Shown here in pieces: positions 7,828 through 18,300 of a stretch of DNA of 64,000 bases (the first letter of the stretch is position 1; every line of letters begins with the position of its first letter). Source of the stretch: Pseudomonas versuta. GTDB lineage: Bacteria > Pseudomonadota > Gammaproteobacteria > Pseudomonadales > Pseudomonadaceae. The stretch lies in NCBI RefSeq assembly GCF_001294575.1, contig NZ_CP012676.1, forward strand, positions 1,922,001-1,986,000. The letters run 5' to 3'. The notes under the pieces were generated by a model that did not search any database, was not told where the DNA came from, and was given only the letters and a program-made list of their open reading frames with translations. The translations under genes were made by a program, and so were the position numbers.

Positions 7828-8391
7828 ATGCCTATCATCAACAGCCATGTAAAACCGTTCAAAGCTACTGCATACAAAAACGGCAGCTTCGTGGAAGTGT
7901 CGGACGCTGACCTGAAAGGCAAGTGGTCTGTCGTGTTCTTCTACCCTGCAGATTTCACTTTCGTTTGCCCAACCGAACTGGAAGACCTGGCTGACAACTA
8001 CGAAGAGTTCAAAAAACTCGGCGTGGAAATCTACAGCGTATCGACTGATACCCACTTTGCTCACGCTGCCTGGCACAACACTTCGCCAGCCATCGGCAAA
8101 ATCCAGTACACCATGATCGGCGACCCTACGCTGACCATCTCCCGCAACTTCGACGTACTGATCGAAGAAGCAGGGCTGGCTGACCGCGGTACTTTCGTGA
8201 TCAACCCTGAAGGTCAGATCAAAATCGTCGAGCTGAACGATGGCGGTGTTGGCCGTGACGCTTCCGAGTTGCTGCGAAAAATCAAGGCAGCCCAGTACGT
8301 AGCTGCTCACCCGGGTGAAGTTTGCCCTGCCAAATGGAAAGAAGGTGAATCCACCCTCGCTCCATCGCTTGACCTGGTCGGCAAGATCTAA
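7828..8391 (+). CDS. ahpC: Alkyl hydroperoxide reductase subunit C
   Basis: Typical 2-Cys peroxiredoxin of 187 aa that reduces hydrogen peroxide, organic peroxides and peroxynitrite in the cytoplasm and is recycled by AhpF. The peroxidatic cysteine is Cys47 in FVCPTE and the resolving cysteine is Cys166 in [10 protein letters not shown]; length and spacing are canonical. A strong ribosome site (GGAGAG) lies ahead of the ATG. ahpF follows 128 bp downstream, but a strong intrinsic terminator stands between them, so ahpC is probably made in excess with partial read-through into ahpF. Control by OxyR is expected from the family, but no clear site was confirmed. Confidence 0.97.
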   Translation: MPIINSHVKPFKATAYKNGSFVEVSDADLKGKWSVVFFYPADFTFVCPTELEDLADNYEEFKKLGVEIYSVSTDTHFAHAAWHNTSPAIGKIQYTMIGDPTLTISRNFDVLIEEAGLADRGTFVINPEGQIKIVELNDGGVGRDASELLRKIKAAQYVAAHPGEVCPAKWKEGESTLAPSLDLVGKI

Positions 8392-8450
8392 GCCTGTGAG
8401 CCAGCCTATGGCGGTGACCCGCACCTGAGTTGCACGCAGCATCGCCCTCA

Positions 8451-8487
8451 AAACGCCCGGGCGACATTCGCTCGGGCGTTTTTTTTA
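8451..8487 (+). terminator. Intrinsic terminator between ahpC and ahpF
   Basis: AACGCCCG (8452-8459) pairs with CGGGCGTT (8473-8480), extended inward with minor bulges, and is followed by eight consecutive T. This is a strong terminator inside the ahpC-ahpF pair and would lower ahpF expression relative to ahpC. Confidence 0.88.
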
Positions 8488-8519
8488 CACAGTCTTAAAC
8501 GTTAAAGGAGATCGCCCGT

Positions 8520-10073
8520 ATGTTGGACGCCAATCTAAAAGCACAGTTGAAGTCATACCTGGAGCGGGTTACCCAGCCGATCGAGATCGTTGCTTCCCTC
8601 GACGACGGTGCGAAATCCCGTGAAATGCATGACTTGTTAAAAGAAATCACCAGCCTCTCCAGCATGATTACTTTGCTGGACAACGGTACTGATGCGCGCA
8701 AGCCATCGTTTTCGTTGAACCGCCCGGGCGGCGATATCAGCCTGCGTTTTGCAGGTATCCCGATGGGCCACGAATTTACTTCGCTGGTGCTGGCCTTGCT
8801 GCAAGTCGGTGGCCACCCATCGAAAGCCAGTGCCGAAGTGATTGAACAGATTCGCTCGCTCAAGGGTGAGTTCAACTTCGAGACTTATTTCTCGCTGTCA
8901 TGCCAGAACTGCCCGGATGTAGTGCAGGCGCTGAACCTGATGGCTGTATTGAACCCGAACATTCGCCACGTGGCGATTGACGGTGCGCTGTTCCAGGACG
9001 AAGTCACCGAGCGTCAGGTGATGGCAGTTCCCAGCGTTTACTTGAACGGCGTCAACTTCGGCCAGGGCCGAATGGGGCTGGAAGAAATTCTCGGCAAGCT
9101 GGACACCGGCGCCATTGAGCGTCAGGCCGAAAAAATCAGCGCCAAAGATGCATTTGATGTGTTGGTCATTGGCGGCGGTCCTGCCGGCGCAGCCGCTGCT
9201 ATTTATGCGGCACGTAAAGGCATTCGTACCGGTGTCGCGGCTGAACGCTTTGGCGGCCAGGTGCTGGACACCATGGCGATCGAGAACTTCATCTCGGTAC
9301 AGGAAACTGAAGGTCCAAAACTGGCCACCGCGCTTGAAGAGCACGTCAAGCAATACGACGTCGACATCATGAACCTGCAGCGTGCCGACCAGCTGCTGCC
9401 GGGCAAGGCGGGCGAGTTGCATGAAGTGAAGTTCGCCAGCGGCGCCTCGCTTAAAGCCAAGACCGTGATTCTGGCTACCGGTGCGCGCTGGAGAGAGATG
9501 AATGTGCCTGGCGAGCAGGAATACCGCAGCCGTGGCGTAGCTTACTGCCCTCACTGCGATGGCCCGCTGTTCAAAGGCAAGCGCGTTGCAGTTATCGGCG
9601 GTGGCAACTCGGGCGTTGAGGCGGCAATCGACCTGGCGGGTATCGTCTCTCACGTGACCCTGCTTGAGTTCGATACCAAGCTGCGGGCCGATGCTGTATT
9701 GCAGCGCAAGCTCAACAGCTTGTCGAACGTGACTGTGATTACCAATGCCCAGACCACCGAGGTCACAGGTGACGGTCAGAAGGTAAATGGCCTGCGTTAC
9801 AAGGATCGCGCTACAGACGAGCTGCACCACGTCGAACTGGAAGGGATTTTTGTGCAGATTGGTTTGCTGCCAAACACTGACTGGCTCAAAGGAACCATCG
9901 AGCTTTCGCCTCGTGGCGAGATCGTGGTTGATGCACGCGGCGAAACATCCATTCCCGGGATTTTTGCTGCCGGCGACGTGACCACCGTGCCTTACAAACA
10001 GATCGTGATTGCAGTAGGCGAGGGTGCCAAAGCTTCACTGAGCGCGTTCGATCACCTGATCCGCTCCGAATAA
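8520..10073 (+). CDS. ahpF: Alkyl hydroperoxide reductase subunit F
   Basis: NAD(P)H-dependent flavoprotein disulfide reductase of 517 aa that regenerates AhpC. The N-terminal double thioredoxin-like domain carries the active CQNC pair (Cys128/Cys131). A thioredoxin-reductase-like domain follows, with the FAD-binding GGGPAG (218-223), the redox pair CPHC (Cys343/Cys346) and a second nucleotide-binding GGGNSG after it. AAGGAG precedes the ATG at 8520. It follows ahpC on the same strand and ends in a terminator shared with gloA. Length and all motifs are standard. Confidence 0.97.
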   Translation: MLDANLKAQLKSYLERVTQPIEIVASLDDGAKSREMHDLLKEITSLSSMITLLDNGTDARKPSFSLNRPGGDISLRFAGIPMGHEFTSLVLALLQVGGHPSKASAEVIEQIRSLKGEFNFETYFSLSCQNCPDVVQALNLMAVLNPNIRHVAIDGALFQDEVTERQVMAVPSVYLNGVNFGQGRMGLEEILGKLDTGAIERQAEKISAKDAFDVLVIGGGPAGAAAAIYAARKGIRTGVAAERFGGQVLDTMAIENFISVQETEGPKLATALEEHVKQYDVDIMNLQRADQLLPGKAGELHEVKFASGASLKAKTVILATGARWREMNVPGEQEYRSRGVAYCPHCDGPLFKGKRVAVIGGGNSGVEAAIDLAGIVSHVTLLEFDTKLRADAVLQRKLNSLSNVTVITNAQTTEVTGDGQKVNGLRYKDRATDELHHVELEGIFVQIGLLPNTDWLKGTIELSPRGEIVVDARGETSIPGIFAAGDVTTVPYKQIVIAVGEGAKASLSAFDHLIRSE

Positions 10074-10083
10074 CAGCCCCGAA

Positions 10084-10118
10084 TAAAAAAACCCATGAGC
10101 GATCATGGGTTTTTTTTG
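10084..10118. terminator. Bidirectional terminator between ahpF and gloA
   Basis: ACCCATGA (10091-10098) and TCATGGGT (10103-10110) form a stem with a GCGA loop, flanked by an A-run on the left and an eight-base T-run on the right. It can end transcription from both convergent genes. Confidence 0.9.
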
Positions 10119-10127
10119 CGTCGGTTT

Positions 10128-10649
10128 TTACATCGGTTGCGGCTGGATGATTTCTACCCAGTAGCCGTCCGGGTCTTTAATGAATGCCAGAGACTTCATG
10201 CGGCCATCAGTCAGGCGCTTCTGGAAGTCGACACCCAGTGCCTCGAAGCGCTCGCAGGCGGCAACGATGTCAGGCACCGATATGCAAATGTGGCCAAAAC
10301 CACGCGGGTCAGTGTTGCCATTGTGATAGACAACGCTGTCGTCGGTTTCCGAGCCGTGGTTGTGGGTCAGCTCAAGGATGCCAGGGATCGACTTCATCCA
10401 CAAAGTGCGGGCAGCATCGTCAGCCGGGATTTGTGCCTTATCAACCAGCGCCAGGAAGTACAGGCTGAATTCAGCCTCCGGGAAGTCGCGTTTTTCCACC
10501 AGCGAAAAACCCAGGACCCGGGTATAGAAATCCAGAGACTTCTGAATGTCTTTTACGCGGAGCATGGTGTGGTTGAATACGAAATTCTGGGTAGCGCTAT
10601 CCGGCTCGCCAGTTACGCCAGGGATATTGTTCAGGTCTTGCAGGCTCAT
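10128..10649 (-). CDS. gloA: Lactoylglutathione lyase (glyoxalase I)
   Basis: Converts the hemithioacetal of methylglyoxal and glutathione to S-lactoylglutathione in the cytoplasm. It is a 173-aa single protein of the long, eukaryote-like type with two glyoxalase (VOC) half-domains. Metal ligands are recognisable: His27 (FNHTML), Glu93 (LELTH), His120 (GHICISV) and Glu166 (WVEIIQP). The inserted WMKSIPG segment near 84-90 is typical of this class. I start at 10649, where GGAGG lies seven bases before ATG; the longer frame upstream has no support. It is convergent with ahpF and appears monocistronic. Confidence 0.95.
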   Translation of the reverse strand: MSLQDLNNIPGVTGEPDSATQNFVFNHTMLRVKDIQKSLDFYTRVLGFSLVEKRDFPEAEFSLYFLALVDKAQIPADDAARTLWMKSIPGILELTHNHGSETDDSVVYHNGNTDPRGFGHICISVPDIVAACERFEALGVDFQKRLTDGRMKSLAFIKDPDGYWVEIIQPQPM

Positions 10650-11021
10650 GAACCCTCCGAAAGTGATACGTGATGATCGGTCGCTACGGTGAGCGTGATG
10701 GGTGAATGATACGGAATGTGACGCCATGCGCCAAACCCGTTTTGCGCATGTATGGCCATGAACGCAGTGGGTTTTGACAAATCGCAGGCAAAAAGAAGCC
10801 CGCCGAAGCGGGCATGGGGCGCTAGTCCTTTAGCAGCCTCCATCCTGTGACCATTCGTGTGAAAAATCTGTGAAAGAACCAATGATTTGCATGCTGTCTG
10901 TCTGCGCCGAAGCATTTACTTCTTGAGGGCATGCACACTACCCCCGATGGCTCTGGCTGCAGCTATAAAGAAGGCCCGAGCACTGGTAGGCGCAGTGCCT
11001 TGAATGGATACAACGACCAAT
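10650..11021. other. Intergenic region with an orphan terminator, no protein gene seen
   Basis: About 370 bp between gloA and the MvaT-like gene. Minus-strand frames here have no ribosome site and no family resemblance. It contains the gloA promoter at its left side. A clear intrinsic terminator at 10790-10813 points leftward and has no protein gene in front of it, which suggests a short untranslated transcript. Confidence 0.5.
10790..10813 (-). terminator. Orphan intrinsic terminator on the minus strand
   Basis: GCCCGC (10798-10803) and GCGGGC (10808-10813) form a stem with a tetraloop. In the minus-strand RNA it is followed by UUCUUUUU. No coding gene lies between it and the MvaT-like gene's own terminator at 11022-11049. 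Confidence 0.7.
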
Positions 11022-11049
11022 AAAAAAGCCCTGCACAGACAGGGCTTTT
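11022..11049 (-). terminator. Terminator of the MvaT-like gene
   Basis: AAAAGCCCTG and CAGGGCTTTT pair across a six-base loop. In minus-strand RNA the stem is followed by a run of U. It begins 15 bp past the stop codon of the gene at 11064. Confidence 0.85.
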
Positions 11050-11063
11050 GAAGTGAGAAAGCC

Positions 11064-11429
11064 TTAGTGGCGTAACCAGGAATCCACGGTGCTGGCACCG
11101 TATTGTTCTTTCCACGCCTTCAAACCGCGATGATTGCCCCCCTTGGTTTCGATCAGTTCGCCGGTGTGCGGGTTCTGATAAACCTTGAGTACTCGCGCCT
11201 TGCGCTGTTTGGGCGCACTGCCGGCTCTTGGGGCAGCCGGGCCGGGATCAAGGATGGTAATGATATCTCGAAGGTTCTTGCCATAGAACTTCATCAAGTC
11301 ATGCAGTTTTTTTTCGAACTCGATTTCCTTTTTAAGTCCGGCATTGTTCTTCAATGCTTCGAGCTGAGCCATTTGCTCTTTAAGTGCTTTCTCGGCAGCA
11401 CGGAATTCAGCGAGTCTGGACAAAGTCAT
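11064..11429 (-). CDS. MvaT/H-NS-family nucleoid protein
   Basis: Small DNA-binding nucleoid protein of 121 aa from the MvaT/MvaU family, the Pseudomonas counterparts of H-NS that silence AT-rich and foreign genes. The N-terminal half (about 4-60, RLAEFRAAEKALKEQMAQLE...) is the coiled-coil oligomerisation region. The C-terminal half has the family's AT-hook-like DNA-binding core with YQNPHTGELIETKGGNH (about 83-99). I start at 11429 (MTLSRLAEF) because GGAG precedes it and homologues begin there; the frame extends 20 codons further without support. It appears monocistronic. Which paralogue (MvaT, MvaU or another) cannot be decided from sequence alone. Confidence 0.88.
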   Translation of the reverse strand: MTLSRLAEFRAAEKALKEQMAQLEALKNNAGLKKEIEFEKKLHDLMKFYGKNLRDIITILDPGPAAPRAGSAPKQRKARVLKVYQNPHTGELIETKGGNHRGLKAWKEQYGASTVDSWLRH

Positions 11430-11620
11430 TACTCCATTCACAGGTCCGGCAATCGTGAACCGGCCATATTTATGATGATTGAAGTGCAAGGGACAGGGCT
11501 GGCCTCAAACGTCAGCACCCCGAACGGCCATGTCCTTTTAAACTAATTTAAAAACGTTAAACAATCGAAAAAATTGTAGTTGTTAATTGTCATGTTGCCA
11601 AGTCGCTAGCTCATCCAATT

Positions 11621-11656
11621 AAAAAAAGAGTGTGCCTCCCATGAAGCGGGGCACAC
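11621..11656 (-). terminator. Terminator of the EAL-domain gene
   Basis: GTGTGCC (11630-11636) and GGCACAC (11650-11656) pair around a short loop. In minus-strand RNA the stem is followed by UCUUUUUUU. It lies 12 bp past the stop of the gene at 11668. Confidence 0.8.
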
Positions 11657-11667
11657 CCCTCTACTAT

Positions 11668-13218
11668 TTATTGTGGCGGGGTGTGGCGCGCCACTAACGT
11701 CTTGATGAAGTCCGTCGCGGGCAACGGTCGGGCAAAGAGATAACCTTGTAAAAAAACGACGCCTTTAGATGCCAGATACTCGCTTTGCTCTTCTGTTTCA
11801 ATGCCTTCGGCAACAATCCCCAGATCGAGTTTTACACTGAGCTCAATAATGCTGTCGAGAATGTGCCTGGACAGCGCATCTACCCCGATCATTGCAACAA
11901 AACTCTTGTCGATTTTCAGGTAGTCGATGTTGAACTCATGCAAATAGCTCAAGCTTGAATGCCCGGTACCAAAGTCATCAAGGGCTATCATCACGCCCAG
12001 ACCGTGAAGCGCAGCGAACAACTCATGGGTTATTGCACTTGGCACAATCAACTCACGTTCGGTGAGCTCCAGAACAAGCGCAATCCGACCAGCAGGGAAC
12101 GCGCTTAGAAACTCGCGGCAGTCATCTATTAGTTCAAGGGTTTGACAATGACGAGCGGTGATATTGAACCCCAAGTGGAAGCCGGGTTCCATGCTGCTGG
12201 CGTGGGGGGCGAGCAAGCGGGCGGTTTGCTGCATCAAGGAACGCGTCATCGGCACAATCAGGCCCGAGTGCTCGGCAAACGGGATAAACAGGTCAGGTCG
12301 TACCAGTCCTTCTCTTGGGTGCTGCCAGCGCATCAGCACCTCAGCACCTGCCCATTGTTTGGTATCGCTGCGCACGACCGCCTGGAAGTAAGGAATAAAC
12401 TCTGCTGCGTCCAGCCCCCGCTGCAGTTCGTGGGTCGGCGATGATGAGCGTTTTTTAAGCCAGCGCACAGTGAGCGCCGAAACCACCCCCAGAAAAACAA
12501 ACAACCCCATTAATCCGGGGTATTGCGCCCGAATAAAACGCCATACCGTTCCGGCCCGGAATCCGGCAACCACTTGGTAGGGGTATTGACTGGAGGAAAC
12601 TGTTACTTGTGCCACGGGATAAGGTACAGGCGGTGTATTGCGCACCTGTCCATACTTGTCGATGGAATTACCCCCTACTTGTATCAACAATTGCGTGTAT
12701 TGATTGATCAAGCCCAGCACATTGACCAGATGAGAGCCATACAGGCTGACGAGCACGCCGGCCTGGCCTTTGGCGCGCCTGTAGACCAGTAGCGGCTCAT
12801 TGGGAGTTACCGGGTTGCCGGCCATCAATCGGAGTTCACCGCTGGCATAGTCTGCAGGGTCTACGGCCTCCTTGAAGGGGCCAAATAAAGAACTGCAATA
12901 AATCTGGTTATTCCACATCAGGTTCACGGAGCGTACGAAAGGGCGACGTGTGACCTGTTCTCGCAGTGGCAGTTCTACCTGAACGCAATCCTGGCCAGCC
13001 AGTGGCAACACCACATCCGCTGCCAGTGCGGCATTGTCGAGCATCAAATCAAATTGTCGAACAGCTTCTGCTGCAGTTTGGGTCGCTTCAAACTGCAGTG
13101 ACCGATTGGCCTGCCAGAAAATAATAAACAGGCCCAATACCACTGGCAGTAATCCACTGAGCATGACCAACGCGTAGCGATCAGTCCATTTGCGGGTCGA
13201 CTTCAGCGTTAATGGCAT
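11668..13218 (-). CDS. CSS-motif sensor with EAL c-di-GMP phosphodiesterase domain
   Basis: Membrane-bound phosphodiesterase of 516 aa that should hydrolyse cyclic di-GMP to pGpG. A first membrane segment (about 15-35) is followed by a periplasmic CSS-motif domain (about 40-230) with the signature CSS at 108-110 and a second cysteine at 78. In E. coli PdeC-type proteins, a disulfide between such cysteines holds the enzyme inactive. A second membrane segment (about 234-252) leads to a complete EAL domain (265-510). The signature reads EVL (293-295) instead of EAL, with Glu kept; DDFGTGHSSL, KIDKSF and the late EGIET motifs are also present. I start at 13218 (MPLTLK), since the extra 18 codons upstream are not family-like. 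Single gene with its own terminator. Confidence 0.9.
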   Translation of the reverse strand: MPLTLKSTRKWTDRYALVMLSGLLPVVLGLFIIFWQANRSLQFEATQTAAEAVRQFDLMLDNAALAADVVLPLAGQDCVQVELPLREQVTRRPFVRSVNLMWNNQIYCSSLFGPFKEAVDPADYASGELRLMAGNPVTPNEPLLVYRRAKGQAGVLVSLYGSHLVNVLGLINQYTQLLIQVGGNSIDKYGQVRNTPPVPYPVAQVTVSSSQYPYQVVAGFRAGTVWRFIRAQYPGLMGLFVFLGVVSALTVRWLKKRSSSPTHELQRGLDAAEFIPYFQAVVRSDTKQWAGAEVLMRWQHPREGLVRPDLFIPFAEHSGLIVPMTRSLMQQTARLLAPHASSMEPGFHLGFNITARHCQTLELIDDCREFLSAFPAGRIALVLELTERELIVPSAITHELFAALHGLGVMIALDDFGTGHSSLSYLHEFNIDYLKIDKSFVAMIGVDALSRHILDSIIELSVKLDLGIVAEGIETEEQSEYLASKGVVFLQGYLFARPLPATDFIKTLVARHTPPQ

Positions 13219-13532
13219 TCCATATCCTGTGCTCAGGAGGGTTGATGTGGGGCGAAGCCTAGCATTGCCCACGGCTATTTAATATGACGTAGGACAAACC
13301 GGATTACGCCATGTAGAATCGGCTTACGCATACAAGAATAATGACTTCTGCCAGCAGAAGCCCCTCCGCGTAAGAGATGGGTCGAAATGAAGATATTCGG
13401 GTTCCAATTGATCTACGGTGATTTCCTGGCGCGCAGTGTACGCGGGATCTCCTGTGCGCCTCCTGCCTGCCTCAGCATTCTTAGCAAATAACCTTCTGTT
13501 AATTCTAAAAATGACCATGATGAGGCGCCAAA
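13219..13532. other. Divergent intergenic region, EAL gene and hpd promoters
   Basis: About 310 bp holding the promoters of the two divergent genes. I see no open frame worth calling and no recognisable operator. The 3' part just before hpd is AT-rich. Confidence 0.5.
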
Positions 13533-14609
13533 ATGGCCGATCTATACGAAAACCCAATGGGCCTGATGGGCTTTGAATTCATCGAATTCGCGTCCCCGGT
13601 ACCCAACACCCTCGAACCCATTTTTCAAATCATGGGCTTCACCAAGGTGGCCAGCCACCGCTCCAAAGATGTGCACCTGTATCGTCAGGGCGAAATCAAT
13701 CTGATCCTCAACAATGAGCCCCACAGCGTAGCTTCTTATTTCGCAGCAGAGCATGGGCCTTCGGTCTGCGGCATGGCCTTTCGCGTGCGTAATGCGCAAC
13801 AGGCATACTCCCGGGCGCTGGAGCTGGGTGCACAGCCGATCGAAATCCCGACCGGCCCCATGGAGCTGAACCTGCCTGCGATCAAGGGCATCGGCGGCGC
13901 TCCGTTGTATTTGATTGATCGTTACGGCGAAGGCAGCTCGATCTACGACATCGACTTCGTGTTCATTGAAGGTGTTGACCGCCACCCGGTGGGCGCCGGT
14001 CTGAAAATCATCGACCACCTTACCCATAACGTCTATCGCGGCCGCATGGCGTATTGGGCCAACTTCTACGAGAAGCTGTTCAACTTCCGTGAAATACGCT
14101 ACTTCGACATCAAGGGTGAATACACCGGCCTTACCTCCAAGGCGATGACCGCTCCCGATGGCATGATCCGCATTCCGCTGAACGAAGAGTCCTCCAAAGG
14201 CGCAGGGCAGATCGAAGAGTTCCTGATGCAGTTCAACGGGGAAGGCATCCAGCATGTGGCCTTCCTGTGTGATGACCTGATCAAGACCTGGGATGCACTG
14301 AAGGGCATAGGCATGCGCTTCATGACCGCGCCGCCCGACACCTACTATGAAATGCTCGAAGGCCGTCTGCCTGATCACGGCGAACCGGTGGATCAGCTGC
14401 AGTCGCGGGGCATTCTGCTGGATGGTTCTTCCGAGCCGGGTGACAAGCGCCTGCTGCTACAAATCTTCTCGCAAACCCTGATGGGCCCGGTGTTCTTCGA
14501 GTTTATCCAGCGCAAGGGTGATGACGGGTTCGGCGAAGGCAACTTCAAGGCGTTGTTTGAGTCCATCGAACGCGATCAAGTGCGCCGTGGTGTATTGACC
14601 GCTGATTAA
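13533..14609 (+). CDS. hpd: 4-hydroxyphenylpyruvate dioxygenase
   Basis: Non-heme Fe(II) enzyme of tyrosine catabolism that turns 4-hydroxyphenylpyruvate into homogentisate. It is 358 aa, the size of the well-studied Pseudomonas enzyme, with two VOC half-domains. Iron ligands are in place: His162 (IDHLTHN), His241 (QHVAF) and Glu323 (FFEFIQR). GAGG lies ahead of the ATG. No other tyrosine-pathway genes adjoin it, so it is transcribed alone here. A short GAGCCGG/CCGGCTC hairpin follows the stop codon. Confidence 0.97.
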   Translation: MADLYENPMGLMGFEFIEFASPVPNTLEPIFQIMGFTKVASHRSKDVHLYRQGEINLILNNEPHSVASYFAAEHGPSVCGMAFRVRNAQQAYSRALELGAQPIEIPTGPMELNLPAIKGIGGAPLYLIDRYGEGSSIYDIDFVFIEGVDRHPVGAGLKIIDHLTHNVYRGRMAYWANFYEKLFNFREIRYFDIKGEYTGLTSKAMTAPDGMIRIPLNEESSKGAGQIEEFLMQFNGEGIQHVAFLCDDLIKTWDALKGIGMRFMTAPPDTYYEMLEGRLPDHGEPVDQLQSRGILLDGSSEPGDKRLLLQIFSQTLMGPVFFEFIQRKGDDGFGEGNFKALFESIERDQVRRGVLTAD

Positions 14610-14628
14610 ACCTGAATGGAACTTGCGA

Positions 14629-14646
14629 GAGCCGGCAAACCGGCTC
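14629..14646. terminator. GC-rich hairpin between hpd and the DUF1345 gene
   Basis: GAGCCGG (14629-14635), CAAA loop, CCGGCTC (14640-14646). No long T-run follows, so this is a weak terminator or a half REP element between convergent genes. Confidence 0.45.
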
Positions 14647-14677
14647 CCGCAGTTGTTCCAGCATCTGTTGCGGCAAC

Positions 14678-15316
14678 TTAAAACAATCCGGCCGCAATAT
14701 TGATCGAGAAGCCCAGCACCGCGGTATTGAATAAAAACCCTAACAGCGAATGCCCCAGCACGGCCTTGCGCATCTCGCGGGTAGCGATGCACACATCCGA
14801 AGTTTGTACCGCCACACTAAGGGTGAAAGAGAAATACATAAAATCCCAGTAGTCGGGATTAAGTTCCCCCTCCGGAAAGCGCAAAGCAGGTTCCGGCCCC
14901 TCGTTGTTATAAAACAGTCGCGCATAGTGCAGGCTGAAAATCACCCCGATCATCAACCACGAGCCCACCACCGTCAGCCCGGTAAATCCGTAATGCATCA
15001 GTTGCGCGGTTTGACTGAGCTTGCTGTTGCCTGAGAGCTCAAGGGTTATGGCGGCCAGACTGGCGATTGCGGCGAAGCATACGGTGAACAACACCATGCT
15101 GGCATTTTCATCTTCGATTTCAGCCGTACTTTTCACGTCGCAGGCCTTAGAGCGAATCACCAGCCACAAGGTCAGCGCCAGATACAGCCAGACTCCGGCA
15201 TTCCAGCCCAACAGGAACTTGGTTGTCAGCGTTGCAGCGGGAGCAAAGATGCCAACCGCTACCCCAAGCAAGGTGGCAACGGTCAGGCGAGGATGAGTGC
15301 GGGCAAGGTGCGGCAT
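14678..15316 (-). CDS. DUF1345 integral membrane protein
   Basis: Predicted inner-membrane protein of 212 aa with five to six hydrophobic segments, matching the DUF1345 family ([19 protein letters not shown] is the recognisable core). No function is established for the family. I start at 15316 ([11 protein letters not shown]); the frame continues 12 codons upstream without a ribosome site. It is convergent with hpd and lies downstream of the RND efflux genes on the same strand with a gap of 57 bp, but nothing ties it to efflux. Confidence 0.8.
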   Translation of the reverse strand: MPHLARTHPRLTVATLLGVAVGIFAPAATLTTKFLLGWNAGVWLYLALTLWLVIRSKACDVKSTAEIEDENASMVLFTVCFAAIASLAAITLELSGNSKLSQTAQLMHYGFTGLTVVGSWLMIGVIFSLHYARLFYNNEGPEPALRFPEGELNPDYWDFMYFSFTLSVAVQTSDVCIATREMRKAVLGHSLLGFLFNTAVLGFSINIAAGLF

Positions 15317-15373
15317 CGACAGTACAATCCCTGTTACAGAGTGATGCTGCACCTTACCACGGGCGGTACTTGC

Positions 15374-18300
15374 TTAAAGCTGGCGCGGCTTGCTTCGCAC
15401 CAGTTTCATCACCACCACAAAGAACACCGGCACAAACACCACGGCCAGGGTGGCGACGATCATGCCGCCAATGACCCCTGTACCGATGGCCTGCTGACTG
15501 GCCGAACTGGCCCCGGTAGCAATCGCCAGAGGCACCACCCCTAGAATGAATGCCAGTGACGTCATCACAATCGGGCGCAGACGCAGGCGTGCGGCCTGCA
15601 CCGTAGCGGCCACCAGGTCGTGCCCTTCGTCATAGAGGGTTTTGGCAAACTCGATAATCAGAATGGCATTTTTCGCGGACAGGCCGATGATAGTGATCAG
15701 GCCAACCTTGAAGAACACGTCATTGGGCATGCCGCGCAACGTCACCGCCAGTACGGCCCCGAGTACGCCCAAAGGCACGACCAGCAATACTGCCGTCGGT
15801 ATCGACCAGCTTTCGTACAGTGCCGCCAGACACAAAAACACGAACAGCAGCGACAGGCCCAGCAAAATGGGTGCCTGGGCACCGGACAATTGCTCTTGCA
15901 GGGACAAGCCTGTCCACTCAAGCCCAAGCCCGGCAGGCAACTGATCAACCAGGCGCTGAATTTCAATCATCGCCTCGCCAGTACTGCGCCCGGGGGCAGA
16001 CTCGCCCGAGATACTGATGGCCGGGTAGCCGTTGTATCGCGTCAGTTGCGCAGGGCCCTGGATCCAGCGGGCCTCGACAAAGGCCGAGAGCGGAACCATT
16101 TTGCCGAGGTTGTTGCGCACATTGATCTTCAACAAATCCTCAACCTGGCTGCGCTGATCGCCCTCTGCCTGCACCACAACCCGCTGCATGCGCCCCTGGT
16201 TCGGGAAGTCATTGACGTAGGCCGAACCCACGGCGGTTGACAGCACGTTGCCAATGTCGGCGAATGAGACCCCCAGGGCATTGGCCCGTTTACGGTCGAC
16301 CTCAAGTTGCACTTGCGGGCTTTCAGCCAGTGCACTTTCGCGCACGTTGGCCAGTACCGGGCTCTTTTCAGCCAGCTCCAGCAACTCGGTCCGGGCTTGC
16401 ATCAGCGCGTCATAACCGACGCTGCCACGGTCCTGCAGGCGGAATTCAAAACCGCTGGAGGTGCCCAGGCCACTGACTGGCGGCGGCAGGATGGCGAAGG
16501 CTATCGCATCTTTTAGTTCGCCAAAGACAGCATTGGCACGCCCGGCGATGGCAGAAGCCGTGTCCTTGGCGCCGCGTTCAGACCAGTCCTTGAGGGTAGT
16601 AAAGGCCAGTGCCGCGTTCTGCCCGTTACCGGAAAAACTGAAACCCAGAATCATCGTGGTATTGCCTATGCCGGGCTCGCTGGCGTTGTGCGCCTCGATC
16701 TGCTCGGCCACCTTGATCGTGCGGTTCTGGCTGGCACCTGGCGGGAGCTGGATATCAGTGATGATGTAGCCCTGGTCCTCAACCGGTAAAAAAGAGGAGG
16801 GCAGGCGTGCGAAAAACACCACCAGCACTACCAGCAATGCGCCGTACAGCAATAGATAGCGGCCACTGCGCTTGATCAGATGGACAACCCAGTGCTCATA
16901 GCCCTCTGAGAGGTGCTCGAACTTGTGGTTGAACCAGCCAAAAAAACCGCCCTTGGCATGATGCTCGCCTTTGGCGATCGGCTTGAGCAGGGTTGCGCAC
17001 AGTGCCGGGGTCAGTGACAGGGCCAAAAATGCCGAGAACAAAATCGATGTGGCCATCGACACCGAGAACTGCTGGTAAATGATACCCACTGAACCCGGCA
17101 TAAAGGCCATCGGAATAAACACCGCTACCAGCACCAGGGTGATGCCGATAATGGCGCCACTGATCTGGGTCATGGCCTTGCGGGTTGCATCGCGTGGCGA
17201 AAGGCCCTCACTGACCATGATCCGTTCGACGTTTTCGACCACTACAATCGCATCGTCCACCAGAATCCCGATGGCCAGTACCATGCCGAACATGGTCAGT
17301 ACGTTGATCGAGAACCCCATCACCAGCATGGTGGCAAAGGTGCCCATCAAGGCCACCGGCACCACCAGGGTCGGAATCAGGGTGTAGCGCATGTTCTGCA
17401 AAAACAGATACATCACCGCAAACACCAGGATCATGGCCTCAACCAGGGTGTAGATCACTTTGGTAATCGAGACTTTTACAAAGGGTGTTGTGTCATACGG
17501 GATGGAGTATTCAACGCCTGTCGGGAAGTATCGGCTCAACTCGTCCATCTTGGCGCGGATCAGGTTGCCCGTACTCAAGGCGTTCGCCTCGGGTGCCAGC
17601 TTCACACTGAAAGCACTGGCCGACTTACCGTTGAGGCGGGTGCCGTACTGATACTCCTGGCTACCGATTTCGACCCGTGCCACATCTCCGATCCGCACGG
17701 TAGAACCGTCCGGATTGGCGCGCAGGACAATGTCAGCAAATTCTTGCGGGGTCGATAACTGACCTTTGACCAGCACCGTGGCGGTGATCTCCTGGGTCGG
17801 GCTGCCCGGCAAATCGCCGATACTGCCTGCGGCAACCTGGGCATTCTGGCTGGCAATGGCCTCGTTGACGTCGGCGGTAGTGAGATTGAAACCGATCAGC
17901 TTTTGCGGGTTGATCCAGATCCGCATCGCTCGCTCGGCCCCGTAGAGCTGAGCCTTGCCGACACCCTCGACGCGTTTGATTTCGTTCATGACGTTGCGCG
18001 CCAGGTAATCGCTGAGCGCTACTTCGTCGAGGTTGCTGTCCTTGTCTGCCGTCAAAGTCACCAGCATCAGAAAGCCAGAGGAGATTTTCTCGACCTGCAA
18101 TCCTTGCTGAATCACGGCCTGGGGCAAGCGCGACTCGACCGTCTTGAGACGGTTCTGCACATTGACCTGCGCCATCTCCGGATCGGTCCCGGGCTTGAAG
18201 GTGGCGGTAATACTGGCGCTGCCAAGACTGCTCTGGGATTCGAAATACAGCAGCCCGTCAGTGCCGTTGAGCTCTTGCTCGATCAGGCTGACGACGCTTT

